Positions 45,101 to 60,100 of a DNA stretch of 64,000 nt are shown piece after piece. The translations under genes and the position numbers were made by a program. The number at the start of each line of letters is the position of its first letter. Position 1 is the stretch's first letter. The notes below the pieces were generated by a model. The model made no database searches, had not been told where the DNA came from, and was given only the letters and a program-made list of their open reading frames with translations. Source of the stretch: Corydoras sp. C115 (lineage: Eukaryota; Chordata; Actinopteri; Siluriformes; Callichthyidae); assembly GCA_019802505.1 (NCBI GenBank), contig JAFMOC010000007.1, positions 787,501 to 851,500 of the forward strand, written 5' to 3'.

Positions 45101-48100
45101 TGATTTTTGACACCGCAGCATATGTTAGTGTCAGGCTATCAATCTGAAGGTTTTGAGTTGAAATCCCTGGTCCAATGTAGTTACCAATATGGTCTTTGTG
45201 CTTGGCCCTCAACCCTCATTGCTTCATGGATGCTGTATCGCCAACCTTGTGTTCTGACCCAAAGCATCAAATTGAGATACTTGTAAGTCGCTTTAAATAA
45301 AAGCTTCTGCTAAATGCCTAAATTTAAATGTGACTCCTGTACTACTGACTAAACCATCTTAACTAAAAGTGGCAGATGCTGCAGGTTAAGTATTTGAGAG
45401 GGCTTCATAGAATGTCAGCATTTCAGCACCGCACTCTGCCAGCACTGACTATCTTAGATTATATCAACTCAATTAAACCTGCGCTCCAGACCCTTATCTA
45501 CAGGGATTATTAAATGCAAAAATAAAACTTTACAGATTGATAGTGATTCAGAATCGCACATTGTAACAGGTAGGCTGTTCCAAAGTTACCCTGAGGAGTC
45601 TTACATTTTGTCATTTAGCAGACGCTTTTATCCAAAGTGACTTACAAGGTGAGCACAGGGTTAAACACAACATCCCTGGAGCAATGAGGGTTAAGGGTCT
45701 TGCTCAAGGACCCACACTGGTAACTTCAGTGGACCTGGCATTTGAACCGCCAACCTTCAGCTTGATAGCCCAATGCCCTTCCCACTGAGCTACCGTGCCC
45801 TGTCTTGTAGTGTTGTAGAAAAAACACTTTTTCACATGTGGAAATTTTATTAGTGCTATGGGCTAAAAGTAAAGCAACTTTTAGGGCATCATGGAACTGT
45901 GTGGTGCTGATGCGATGGCGTCTTGGTACTGCGTGATGCTGATGCGAGGGCGTCATGGTACTGTGTGGTGCTGATGCGAGGGCGTCTTGGTACTGCGTGA
46001 TGCTGATGCGAGGGCATCATGGAACTGTGTGGTGCTGATGCGAGGGCATCATGGTACTGTGTGGTGCTTATGGGAGTGCATCATGGAACTGCGTGGTACT
46101 GATGCGAGAGCGTCGTGGTACTGCGTGATGCTGATGCGAGGGCATCATGGAACTGCGTGGTGCTGATGCGAGGGCATCTTGGTACTGCGTGATGCTGATG
46201 CGAGGGCATCTTGGTACTGCGTGATGCTGATGCGAGGGCATCATGGAACTGCGTGGTGCTGATGCGAGGGCATCTTGGTACTGCGTGATGCTGATGCGAG
46301 GGCATCATGGTACTGTGTGGTGCTTATGGGAGTGCATCATGGAACTGCGTGGTACTGATGCGAGAGCGTCGTGGTACTGCGTGATGCTGATGCGAGGGCA
46401 TCATGGAACTGCGTGGTGCTGATGCGAGGGCATCTTGGTACTGCGTGATGCTGATGCGAGGGCATCTTGGTACTGCGTGATGCTGATGCGAGGGCATCAT
46501 GGAACTGCGTGGTGCTGATGCAAGGGTGTCTTGGAACTGTGTGGTGCTGATGCGAGGGCATCATTGTACTGCATGGTGCTGATGCAAGGGTGTCTTGGTA
46601 CTGCGTGATGCTGATGCGAGGGCATCATGGAACTGTGTGGTGCTGATGCGATGGCGTCTTGGTACTGCGTGATGCTGATGCGAGGGCGTCATGGTACTGT
46701 GTGGTGCTGATGCGAGGGCGTCTTGGTACTGCGTGATGCTGATGCGAGGGCATCATGGAACTGTGTGGTGCTGATGCGAGGGCATCATGGTACTGTGTGG
46801 TGCTTATGGGAGTGCATCATGGAACTGCGTGGTACTGATGCGAGAGCGTCGTGGTACTGCGTGATGCTGATGCGAGGGCATCATGGAACTGCGTGGTGCT
46901 GATGCGAGGGCATCATGGTACTGTGTGGTGCTTATGGGAGTGCATCATGGAACTGCGTGGTACTGATGCGAGAGCGTCGTGGTACTGCGTGATGCTGATG
47001 CGAGGGCATCATGGAACTGCGTGGTGCTGATGCGAGGGCATCTTGGTACTGCGTGATGCTGATGCGAGGGCATCTTGGTACTGCGTGATGCTGATGCGAG
47101 GGCATCATGGAACTGCGTGGTGCTGATGCGAGGGCATCTTGGTACTGCGTGATGCTGATGCGAGGGCATCTTGGTACTGCGTGGTACTGATGCGAGGGCG
47201 TCATGGAACTGCGTGGTACTGATGCGAGGGCGTCATGGAACTGCGTGTTGCTGATGCGAGGGCGTCATGGTACTGCGTGGTACTGATGCGAGAGCATCAT
47301 GGTACTGCATGGTGCTGATGCGAGGGCATCTTGGTACTGCGTGATGCTGATGCGAGGGCATCTTGGTACTGCGTGATGCTGATGCGAGGGCGTCATGGAA
47401 CTGCGTGGTACTGATGCGAGGGCGTCATGGAACTGCGTGTTGCTGATGCGAGGGCGTCATGGTACTGCGTGGTACTGATGCGAGAGCATCATGGTACTGC
47501 ATGGTGCTGATGCGAGAGCGTCATGGTACTGCGTGATGCTGATGCGAGGGCATCATGGTACTGCGTGGTGCTGATTCGAGGGTGTCTTGGTACTGCGTGA
47601 TGCTGATGCGAGGGCATCATGGTACTGCGTGGTGCTGATTCGAGGGCGTCTTGGTACTGCGTGGTGCTGATGCGAGTGTGTCATGTACTGCGTGGTCCTG
47701 ATGCGAGGGCGTGATGGAACTGCGTGGTCCTCATGCGAGCGAGTCATGTACTGTGTGGTCCTGATGCGAGTGCGTCATGGTACAGTGCCGTACTGGTGCG
47801 AGTGCGTCACAGTAATGTGGTGGTGCTAATGTGAGGGCACCATGCATCTGTGTGGTGCTGTTACAATTACTGTGTTTGATAAAAACACTGTTATAAAATG
47901 AGTTGTTCCAGTTGTTAAATCTGATTGGCAATAGCCAACAATAACGCGCACCTCTGAGCGCTTCACATTCATATCAATGTGTGATATACATTTTTTTAAA
48001 TCATAAAGTACAGATTACCGTAATATAAACAGTATTCCTGTTTATTAGCCAGTTTCCTGTTACTCAGCAACCAATGTTCACTTTAAAAAAAAAGGCTAGA

Positions 48101-51100
48101 TTAAGTTTAAAAATGCACTATAAATTGCAGAAAAGAGGTGTTCTCAGCTTTGCATCTTGCCTAAAAACTAACAAGGGTTTCATGCAACTGTATGGTGCTG
48201 ATGCGAGGATACCTGAAACAGTAAACAGTTTTGTTGCGTTTTATAGTGAGATGTTGGATAACAAAGCTGTTTTTAATGTTCTTTCTGGTAACCTGTATTA
48301 TATTTACATAAGAAACAGCAACATCAAAAAGATTACTGAGAGTGTATTGAATTTATCACATCTGATTACCAGTTCATCAACTAGCAGAGGATGCAGGAAA
48401 ACATGAGTAAAGTTTCCATGTCTTCATCCTCCACTGTGAATTCACATTTAGGTGAAACTCTGAACATATGCATGGATGTATTTCTGAGGGGTTAATTGCG
48501 TATGTACAAGCTGCAACAAGTTTCTGTTTTTATCCAGAAGTGTGTGTCAAAATTAAGCCGAGACGATGACGCCAATACGAGCCTGACTCAGTGTGTGTAT
48601 GTTCCTGACTAACTGTCTCTGTGAAAGTTTTCTCACACTGTGGTTTCCCTCGGTTTTTTGCCAAATGCTAGTGTAGGGAGGAGCAAAGAAATCAATGAGA
48701 TGGTTTCATTTTCAGAACTTTCATGTGTGTTACCCAAACTTCCATCCATAAACTCCATAAGAAATATGCTTTGTAAAGATTACTTTACTGTCATTAGGTA
48801 CTTTGTAGTCTCCTCATAGTATGCATAGTATTAGTTTATTAATACACATATTTATCCAAGGCTGGCATGGTGGCGTAGTCATTAGCGCGGCCAACTTTCA
48901 GTGCTGGGGATTCAGGTTCAAATCACGATCAGGGTGGAGTTACCATGTTCTCTCCATGTCAGTGTGGGCTTTCTTCGGGTTCTCCGGTTTCCTCCCACTG
49001 TCCAAAAACATGGATTCAAGGTAAATTGGCTGCTCTGAATTGCCCCTATATAGTGTTTGTGCAAGCGAACTGTGCCCTGTTTTTGTTCTTGGCTGCTAGA
49101 ACACACAGCTCACTTACACAAACAATTAGTGTTTGGGTTCGTACTTGGATTTGCATGGGAAACCCCTCCCCAGTAGAGGCCTAGGTCGAAGATTATGAGA
49201 TGAGATATATTTATCCCAATAATCTCATTTCCAATAATTAGGAAGAGTATAAGTATATTTACTTATATAGTTTTTCTAAGAACAGTGCAAAGAGATGGTG
49301 ACTGATGATGACTGGTTCATGTTGATAAAAAAAAGCGGTTATAAAATGGTTTGTTCCAGTTCTTAAATCTGTTTGTCGTTTGTCCAGTTGTGATATTATT
49401 GACAATAATGCACACCTCTGAGCACTTCATATGCATATTAATGTGTGATATACTGTACAATAGCGGCATGGTGGCTTAGTGGTTAGCACGTTCGCCTCTC
49501 ACCGCTATCGATTCCCGGTTCAAATCCCCATGTGGGTGGAGTTTCCATGTTCTCCCGTGTCTGCATGGGTTTCCTCCGGGTTCTCCGGTTTACTCCCACA
49601 GTCCAAAAACATGGATCAAGTCAATTGAATTCTCAAAATTGCCTCATATAGAGTGTGTCTGTGTGAGTGATTGTGTGCCCAGCGATAGATTGGCGCCCTG
49701 TCCTTTCTGCCCAGCGCCCAAGACGTTCTCCCCTGGATGGGCATGGGGAACCCCACCGCGACCCTAATATAGGATAAAGCGGGAGATAATGAATGAATGA
49801 ATATATTGTACAATACATTATTTTAAATCAATAAAGTACAGATGATAAAACAGCAAGCCAATTCCCATTCATGAGCCAGTATCCTTTTACTTAGCAACCA
49901 ATGTTCACTTAAAAAGAAATGCACTAGATTACGTCGCTTAAGACCACTTTATATAGTAGTTTACTTCTGAATAAAACTTTTGAGGTTGTTTATTATTGTA
50001 AACAAATAGCTTTGCATCAGGCTTTAAAACACCTCTTTCTTTATTGCTTAAATATGCGATTTACAATAACTTTGATTATCTTGACATAAATTAGGATTTA
50101 AACCTAAAATATTTGTTGTTAAACAAATCCTTCACTAGGGTCACGAAGGGGCTTCCCCATGTCCATCCAGGGGAGAACATTTCGGTGCGCTGGGTAGATA
50201 CCCCTAGGACAGGGTGCCAATCTATCATTGGACACACTTATTCACACAGACACAAACACACTATATGGGACAATATCCAATTGACCTTGAATGCATGTTT
50301 TTGGACTGTGGGAGGAAACCAGAGAACCCGAAGAAAACCCACGTGGACATGGGGAGAACATGGAAACTCTAGGTTGGGATTCTAATCTGGATTCCCAGTG
50401 CTGAGAGGCGAACGTGCTAACCACTAAGCCAACTTACTGCTCGGTAATAATTTAATGTAAAAGTATTCGTTCATTAGACTTAGACTTAATTACTAACGCT
50501 GCTGTCTCATCATGTATCATGTATTTAAAATTTCTGCATATTAATTACTGTTAAATGCTGTAGTACACAAGTATAATAAAGCAAATAATCAATATGCTAA
50601 TTCCGGACGTTTTGCAGCTTGTGAGCTTCGGAAGACCTCCTCATGGTCTGTTCTGTCTGACTGTTAACTGAGCATGTTTGGTTAAAGAGCATTAACTTAA
50701 ATAGACACTGCTCAATCGATTACAATTAGTTCCCATTCCAGCCCCCGGTTTTATCCAAGTATCAGATTAGGATGTGAACGAGGTTTAATGTTGGAAACAA
50801 AATAAGTAATCGTTTGTTTCTGCTTTAATCTGCTCCTCAGCGCTCTTTAATCTATTATGGTGCCCATAAATAATGATGCATGTATGTGAGATAAGAGATG
50901 GTAGCTGATGTAATGCTCAGTGAGTCACATAATGACATAACACCCACACTCAAATTACCAACAAGCCAACTGTGTGAACACACACATCCACACACACTAA
51001 CTTATTTTGGAGATAATTAAGGTAATTATATGACTATTAAATGAACCTCATATAAAAATCTTATTTGGGGGCTATATTGATTGGAGGAAAGCAAGCAGAG

Positions 51101-54100
51101 GGTGAAAAGTATGCTGCTCTTTGTTGTTCTGCTTATATCCTCTATCAGGTTTGGGAGACGTTACTCAGTTCGATGCTAAAAAACACAAACTGTGCCAAGA
51201 TAAAATGAATTGTTATTCCTGTTATTCCAATTATCTACCGTGTCTGATCCACTTGTACCAGCACAACACACACTAACACACCACCACCACCACCAACATG
51301 TCAGTATCACTGTAGTACTGAGAATAATCCACCACTGTACCTCCACAGTGGGATACTAAATTGTCCCTTTGACCCTATTGCTTGAATCCATGAAAATATA
51401 GCCATTAGTAGTGTACCCGTATTAAAGGTTTTAATAAGTACACTTGTTCAATGTTTTACTGGTCGAATTACATTTATTTGCATTTGTTGGTTGTGATTTG
51501 GTTACCTTGATGAAACTCCTACCTGAAAGTAATTATTCATTTTCAACTTTCAGTTATTTAAGCCTTTAAATTTGTTTTTGAACCTGCCTTAAAAAGTAAA
51601 TATGGTTAAAATGCAGCATCTCATTCCTATGGCACTCATCATGCCGGTCTCTGTCTCTGCTTTTATTCCTAACACTAGACATCAATATTCGACCGTCTGC
51701 TGCTATTAAGACCTATCCCAGCAGTGTGTGTATGTGTGTGTGTGTGTTTGTGTTTGAATGGATCCCACTGGAGCACCCATCAGTGCTTAATGGAAAAAGC
51801 CTGAAACAAGACACCACTGTACAGAATAATACACAGCCTGACTTTGTGTGTGTGTGAGTGCTTTAAACCAAAGCACATATCGTTTCTCGATCGTGTCATT
51901 GCATATGCGCTGGTGTTTGCAATCCAGTCCTGGGACATATAAACCAAAAAAACATTAAAGTGTTCCCCATTTTTTTCCATTTCATACTGACTCTTAATGC
52001 AGGAAAGTCACTATGTAATGTAAAGTCCTGTACAGTAATGTGATACTGCAGTGTCCTTTTTTTGTGGTGTATCTGTTTTGCCTCATTATCGTTTATAATT
52101 TGGTTTTAAATTTTAAGATACAATATATCTTTAACATCACTGAATAATGGGGTATTGCTTAATGCAAGCTCAGGTTTTACCACTATCAAGGAAAGTGAAC
52201 TATTTAGACCAAAATATTGGGACACAGCTAAGGACATTTAATGGCATCTGGAGACCCCAATTAAAATGCCCCACTGACACCTCTGGACCACAGCAAAAAA
52301 AAAACCCATACACCTCATCACCCCGCTCCACCCACAGAAAGCCAGCAGGAACCACAGCATAAACAAACTGTTTAAGTTCAACCACACTTAAAATATTTTA
52401 TTGATATAATGTGTAAATATGGAAATTAACTAAAATGTGTAACTTCCAAGTGCCACCTATGTGCGACTACGATGATTACTGGATGGAACCTGGATTTCTA
52501 TTGGACTGGCATTCTAACTTTGTAGGTCTAAAGCTTTACAACACTAAAGTTGCTTTATGACAATGTAGTATTGTAAAAAGCCCTTGAAATTACTTGAAAT
52601 TAAACTTCACAGAACGACGTATGGTAAACATTATTTAGATCTAAGTGTATATTAAAATAGTAAGTAAATTGTGAATAAAGGGAAAGAGGTGTTGTTTGGC
52701 CCGACGCATAGCGGAGTACAGTTACACCTCATTTCAATGATTTATTTGAAATAATACACAACCTCAAGTGTCTTATTGCTTTTATAAAACGGTTCAAATA
52801 TTTTATAATATAAAAACAAGGTTTGATTCATAAATGTGTTTATTGAAAGCAAAATCTAGTAATATAGTCCGGTTTTTAAAGTGAACGCTGATTGCTGTGT
52901 GATGGTTTGGTGATAGGTTTATGGTTTCTTTAACAAACATACTGCCATGTGGCCAAGTTACAGAATTACAGTTTATAAGAAACTGAAAGATAATATATTG
53001 TGGATCACGCATTGATACTAATGTAAAGTGCTCAGAAGTATATTATTGTAAATAAAAAAATGCACTGATTAGCATAAGAAGTAATTAAACTTCTGCTAGG
53101 GTCACAATTTATTCATTTACGCATTCATTCATTTATCTTCTGCTTAATCCTCTACTAGGGTGGTAGAGTGGGGGGTTCCCCATGCCCATCCAGGGAAGAA
53201 CGTTCAGTCAATAAAGAATAGCTCATCCAATCAGATTTAAAACCGGAGCTACTTGTTTTATAATTTAAATCATTTAACATTTATGGAAATACAGATTAAT
53301 ATAAACAGCGAATGATTTCCTTACTGTATCACAGGAAAGAGGTGTAACAGCCTTGCGCTATGCATCTGCCTAACAACACCTCCTTTTCATGTTTTATTTA
53401 CTGCAATGCAAGGCGTGAGGGTATATAATACACTTACATGTTGTGCCTAATAACACCTTCTATGGGTTCAAATATTTGCAAATAAACTATTACGCAAATC
53501 AGCTAATGGCATCTTGTAAAAACTTCTAGTGACTTTTAGGACATCCAATAGCTATTTCTTTCTTTTTTTTAAAGAAATTGAATAATCCGGTTTTGTATTA
53601 GGACACAGGACAAGCTTGGAAGTGATGTAGAGGCGTGTTATTGCACTAACAGGAACAGGAATCAGTCATCAGTGATGTTCATTGCACATGGGGTGAGACG
53701 TGTGATAGAGCTGATCAACACAGTTCAGGACACTTCAGTCACTGTTTCATATTCATATAATGTGAACTATTTAATAATTTGTGTGTGTGTGTGTGTTTAG
53801 GTGCAGTTGCAGGTGCATCCGAACCTATCAGCTAAGGAAGACGCGCTGCAGCACATCGAGGAGCTCATATTGCAGTTACTCAACATGCTGTGTGTTAGTC
53901 AGCCCAGGACTGTGCCAGATGTTGAGGTAAACATGTCATGCATGGTACTATAAAAACAGGAGCCACGCTGATCTGGGCAAATAGAGCTAAAATATTAAAA
54001 GGAATGGTGTGTGGGATTAAGTGGCATCTAGTGGTAAGGTTGCAGATTGCAGCCAATTAAATACACCAGCACATCAACAAAAATGGTGACTGCGTTTTTG

Positions 54101-57100
54101 CATTGAGCCATCGAAGGCTTAACTGTAACACTGAAGCCTTAATTTGTTGCTATTGCAATTACAAATGCTTTGTTGTTTACAATTTGTGCTGAAATGATTC
54201 AAAATATGAAAATATGAGTAAAATTTGTTGTCATTTTTAAAAGAATTGCACAACTATAAGAAGTAATTCAATTTTTATGTGTGGTTACAGGTGCTAAAAT
54301 GTAGAAAACATTATAAAAATCTGTTAAAATAGAGAAAAGCTGACCTAATTATTGTGTCCTTTGTACCACATTGAGCCTGAAATGAATATCAGTATCAGAT
54401 TACTTTATTAGTTCAGTATCATATTTTTAGTAGATTAAGATTTAAATACAAAATGCAAAAAAGTAAAGTGGCAGTGGCATATAGTTTATTGAAATATATT
54501 GCACTAAATAATAGTGTAGTGAAATATTGTACAGAATATAATATTGCGCATATTAATCGTAATTTGTTTATTGCACACAAGTTATAGTATTATACATTAA
54601 GAGAGTTATAGAGTTTGATGTCTACAGGTACTAATGACATCCTGTGGCAGTCAATCAAGAATTTTGCTAACCTTCCTGAATGTAAAAGAAAATGTATATA
54701 ACCATGTGTTCCAGCAGATACATCTGCTCTCCTCTTCTCTCACACACACATACACTCAATTTAGGGGCAGCCAATTTAACTTAAATCCATATTTTTGGAC
54801 TATGGGAGTAAACCAGGGAACAGGGAGTATATAACAGGGAGTTTTTTCTTGCCACTGTCGCTTCAGCTTGCTCTTTGGGGGTTTAAAGGCTTTTCATTCT
54901 GTAAAGCTGCTTTGTGACAATGTACTGTTGTAAAAAGCGCTATATAAATAAATAAATAACTTAAATAACTTGAACTTGTGCCCAGAGAAAGCCCACAAGT
55001 ATATGGGGAGAACATGGAAACTCCACCCAGATTGGAATTTGTACCTGGATCACCAGGGTTGAGAGGAGAACGTGCTAACCAATACGTCACCTGGCTGTTC
55101 TGCCAGGATTACAATTTATTCATTCATTTATTAATTTATCTTCTGCTTAATCCTCTACCAGGGTCGTAGAGTGGGGGGGTTCCCCATGCCCATCCAGGGA
55201 AGAACGTTTCTGGCGCTGGGCAGATGCACTCAGACCCACAATATATAGGGGCAATTAAGAGCAGCCAATTACAAAAGCAGATACACCCAAGACAGAGCAC
55301 CAATCTATCGCTGGGCACACTCACTCACACGTATACACACTATGTGGGCCAATTTAGAGCATTGAATTGACCTTGAACCCATGTTTTTGGTCTGTGGAAG
55401 GAAACCGGAGAATCTAGAGAAATTTCACTCGGTCAAGTGGAGTACATGGAACTCAGACTGCGATTCGAACCTGGCTCGCCAGGGCTGACTGGTTTAATGC
55501 CATTTAGATCTAGGCTTTGAACAAGCCAGTCAAGTTCTTGTGTTTGTTTTTACCCATGTGGTCATCTTGTTGTAATAGGGGTATTCCATAACTTTTGTCT
55601 ATGTGGCCTTCAACCTAGTAGATGTTATATCTAACATATTGTTTTTGTCTGATCTTTAATAAACTAATGGTTATTCATGTTTTTAGGAACGGATTCAGAA
55701 GACGTTCCCGTACCCCATAGACAAATGGGCAATGGCAGATGCTCAGTCAGCAATAGAAAAACGAAAGCGTAGAAGCCCTCTGCTGCTTCCTGTGGACAAG
55801 ATTCATCCTTTATTAAAAGTAAGACACACAAATGCATATCAATATATCCAATGTCTTGTGATTTAAATGAAAAAAAATATGTAAAAAGGGTAACACTTTC
55901 TATCATTTCTGTATTTATAATGCATTATAAGTGCATTTTTAAAGCCCATATTCATAAATTATTATAACAATTTGACATTAGCCTTTATTACAGAAAGTAT
56001 AATGCAAAAATATTGCATTATAATAAGAACTTATTTTCAGCATTTCTTTTGCATTTTTAAACATTCTTACTTAGAACAGATGATTACACTTTACTTAAAG
56101 TCTGTAAAGAGCATTTATAAGCTTTTATAAGTCATGTACCACTATGTATTCAGTCTCTTTTAAAGATGTAATTAATGACAAAACCTTACCTTGCGCCTGC
56201 AAAGAGAGCTTATAACTTTTATAAATAAATTTCATAAAGTCATTGCTCATTAAACACAAATGTTATAAGGCTTTATGTCGCTGGTCTCTATAATAAGATG
56301 ATGAACTGTTAAAATAAATAATTTACAATGCATTATGTCACTTTGTGTTATAAAGACTTAAGGTTCTTAACACTTTATGAGTGTGCTTATGTACGTCTAT
56401 GGACATTAACAGACTTCTGACAAGTATTATAAAGAATTATAAAGACTTTATAAAGCTTTATAAATGTTTTGATAACATTAAAGTGTAACAATAACAATAA
56501 AGTGTTACCGTAAAACGATGTTGAAACTTTTAAGTATTCTAATCGTAATTTGCCTTACTTGTACAGTTTGATGCTCAGTAGTGTTATGTGGCAACAAAAT
56601 AAAGAGTATAGTGATCCTTCACATACTGCAGAAGTTACAATCCAGGGACCCCTGCGATAGGTCAAAAGTAGCGGCATCATATTTATTTTATTTCTGATGT
56701 ATTTTAAGGTTTTATAAATCTTTCCTTACTTATACTTTTCTCTTACAAACACTTGCTATGATTTTAAACAAAATCAATGTAGTTTTAACATCTAAATCTC
56801 ATTAAATATCAAAAAACTCGGCATTAGACACATTTTTTAAAAACCTACGATACAGTAAAGCTGCAAAAAAAACACAGTATTTAAATTACCAGATTATATT
56901 TTAATGGATTTTAATCTTTTCTATTGGGCCAGACCTATTCCAGCACAACGATATCCAGATTAATCAGGTTTAAATAGCAATGAAGAAATTTATTAAGAAA
57001 CTTTTTTAAAACCAAGCTAGCCACGGTGGCCATGAAGGTTTTTTTTATGTGCTGGAGGTTTTACTTTAACACAAGATCTTGGGTTAAAACATGTCTTAAG

Positions 57101-60100
57101 CTTGCATGAGGTTGTAACCAGCAAATGCACACTGTAATGAAAAATGAGTGTGTGCGAACATTAAAACTACACCCAGATCAGGATTCGTATCTGGATCCGT
57201 AGCGCTGAGAGCTGGATGTGCTAACCATTGTGCTGTTGTGCTGCACATGTCTCTTTACTAGACAAATAAAATAAAGTCAAATCGAATCTTAAAATAAAAA
57301 AATGTAAACACACTAGTCACCATAGTCTGCTAGTAGAATTTTCATTATATTATATGTTACATGCCATCACCAAGTTTACTGAAATGTTTCAGCAAATTCT
57401 AGCAGTATTGCATAGTGGGCACCAGCCTTGCGACCTGAAGGTCCTCGGGTTTGATTCCCAGTGCCATTAAGTACAGTACTATGGCTGAAGTGCCCTTGGG
57501 CTAGTGTGTGTACATGAGTGCGTTTCACTGCAGGGATGAGTTGAATGTGGAGGCCAAATTCCCCTGTCTGTACGCACTGTAGGCAAAATAGATCACTTTA
57601 CTTTATTATTTATAAAAGTGTGAAATGACTCGATTGGGACAACAAAATTATTCAGAATATTTTTTTTTATTTTTATTTTTAATATAACAAAAAGAAATTA
57701 CATACACTCTATAAACAGCCCTCAAGCTTCATTAAACATTCGATTAAGCAGAATGTATAGCTATGTTATTAAACAGGTAGTTCCAGTACTTAAATCTGAT
57801 TTCTGAGCCTTTTGTCCAGCCGTGACATTATTGACAATAACACACACCTCTGATAGCTTTACATTTGTATCAATGTGTGATATAATACAATATTTTAAAT
57901 CATGTACCGTTAATGGAAATACAGTTTAATATAAACAGCAAGATGATTCCTGATGAGTAATAAACCAATATCTATTAAATATTAATCAATATTTACTCTA
58001 AAAACCAGTCTGTATTATGTCGTGGAAGACCAGTTTATTAATAAATTAGCTTTTAATAAAAAATTATGTATAAAACCTTATTTATTTGCGTGTGTATTTG
58101 TAACCATTTTATTAAAGCAATAAGACGCTTGAGGTTGTGTATTATTGTTAATAAACCACAGGAAAGAGATGTAACGGCATAGCGCTACGCATCAGGCCTA
58201 AAAACACCTCCTTTTTGTGATTTATTTTTTTATTTTATTATTTTTTTTAAACTATAATGCACAGCCTTTAGTGCCTTACTGGTTTAATAAATAACAAAAT
58301 TTCAGTTCAGTCATTAAAGTCTCAAGGATTTAGTTCTTGTTGGTAAAGAATCTTTAAATGGTTAAAGGGATTGATGTGATATTTTTTTGGATGCCAAATG
58401 TTAAATTTTCAAAACGAGACTGTGGTGCACTGTGCTAAATCCACTTTCTACTGTGTTCTTGTCATTCAGGAGGTGCTGGGCTATAAGATAGACTACCATG
58501 TGTCTCTGTATATTGTTGCTGTGCTGGAGTACATCTCCGCGGACATCTTAAAACTGGCCGGCAACTATGTGGGAAACATTCGGCATTATGAAATCAGCCA
58601 GCAGGACATTAAAGTCTCCATGTGTGCGGATAAGGTGAATTTTTATCAGTTTTTTAAAGCCTCTGTTAGTGGGTATATATGTACTTATATATGTGTGTGT
58701 ATGTGCAGGTGCTGATGGACATGTTCGATCAAGAGGAGCTGGGTTTGGTCTCTCAGTGTGCAGATGAAGACTCCTCCACTGGTGAGCTTACGTACGATGA
58801 CTTGGTGAGACTGGAGATGGCGGAGGAGCGGCAGTATCTGCGGGAGCTCGACCTCATCATCAAAGTGTTTCGCAGAGCTTTCCTTTCCAACAGCAAGCTT
58901 TCCCAACAGGTGAGAACACCTCCTACCCAACTAGAGCTTTACAGGCATTTTTGTCAGAATCTGGCAACTTTGAAAGTGATGGTTATTACTCTTGCTGCTG
59001 CTGTTCTTATATTGATTGTGCGTTCTATTCCTTCTTTTTATTTTCCGAAAATGCTCATAGTGTTGCCCATTAGTCAGCTCTTCCACTTTTGTTTTGACAT
59101 TGACTGGGTTCCTTCTGTTCAGTTGCAACTGTGATTTGATTATTTCTCAATGTTTAAATCTCGCTCAGGTCCGTTTTTGTTGTATGCAAGGTTTGGTCCC
59201 TACATTTGGTCCCTTTGTAAGCCCTTCAATAATCTTTTTAATTGAATAATCCCTTCAATAATTTTTTTATTGGCAGGATGTGACTGTGCTTTGTAATAGT
59301 TAATACTATTTCAGGATGTACAAGTGGTATTCAGTGTTTTATTTATTTGTTTTTATTTATTAATTTTTTTACATGCAAAGCAAATACTTTATTTCGGGCG
59401 CTAGGCAGATACACCCAGGACAGGGCACCAATATGTCGCTAGACACACTTTCAATCATTCACACACATAGACACACACTTTATGGGGCAATTTAGAGCAG
59501 CCAATTTACCCTGAATCCATGTTTTTGGACTGTGGGAAAAAAAAACAAAGAACTCGGAGAAAACCCACACAGACACAGGGAGAACATGGAAACTCCACCC
59601 AGATCAGGATTCGAACCTGGAGCCTCAGCGATAAGAGGCGAACATGCTAACCACTGAACTAGGGTATTTCAAATGGTGGGTTGCGACCAAAAAGTGTGTA
59701 AAGTACACGTTCTGGGTTGGTCGCGGACAGCTTGTAAAAAAAATAAAAATGGTGGATCAGATACGGTGCATGTCGACTTCTTTGTTTTCGACAATTTCTT
59801 CGAATGTACACCATAAAAATGTGAAGCGGACACATCTCATTGTATCCGTTAAATTTCCCTTGAGAAGTGAAAGTTATAGCTGTATTTTTAGTTTCATCAT
59901 GGGACCAAAAAAAAAAAAGTTTCCAGAGCCAGCAAAGAATCAAAGAAAAAAACAATCGAGTTGAAGAAGGAAATCATGAAAAAATACGAGGGCTGTATTT
60001 AGTCGCTAATATCCATTATAAGGTCCACTGTGGTGATAAATAAGGTTAATGCAGCGAAAGGCGTTAATGCCCCTATGAAACAAAGATTGAAGATGTTGAT

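Noticed and set aside
46081..47204. ORFs with SHQHHAVPRCPRISTTQFHD repeats on the minus strand
   Set aside because: They come from the 32-bp minisatellite, where three unit lengths give a 32-residue repeat. No sign of a gene.
45888..47868. Possible CRISPR-like array of regular repeats
   Set aside because: There are no unique spacers; the repeats are contiguous. The host is a vertebrate and this is a minisatellite.
59929..59964. Lysine-rich ORF MGPKKKKFPEP as a nuclear protein start
   Set aside because: It lies inside the hAT-like element, is very short and has no continuation.
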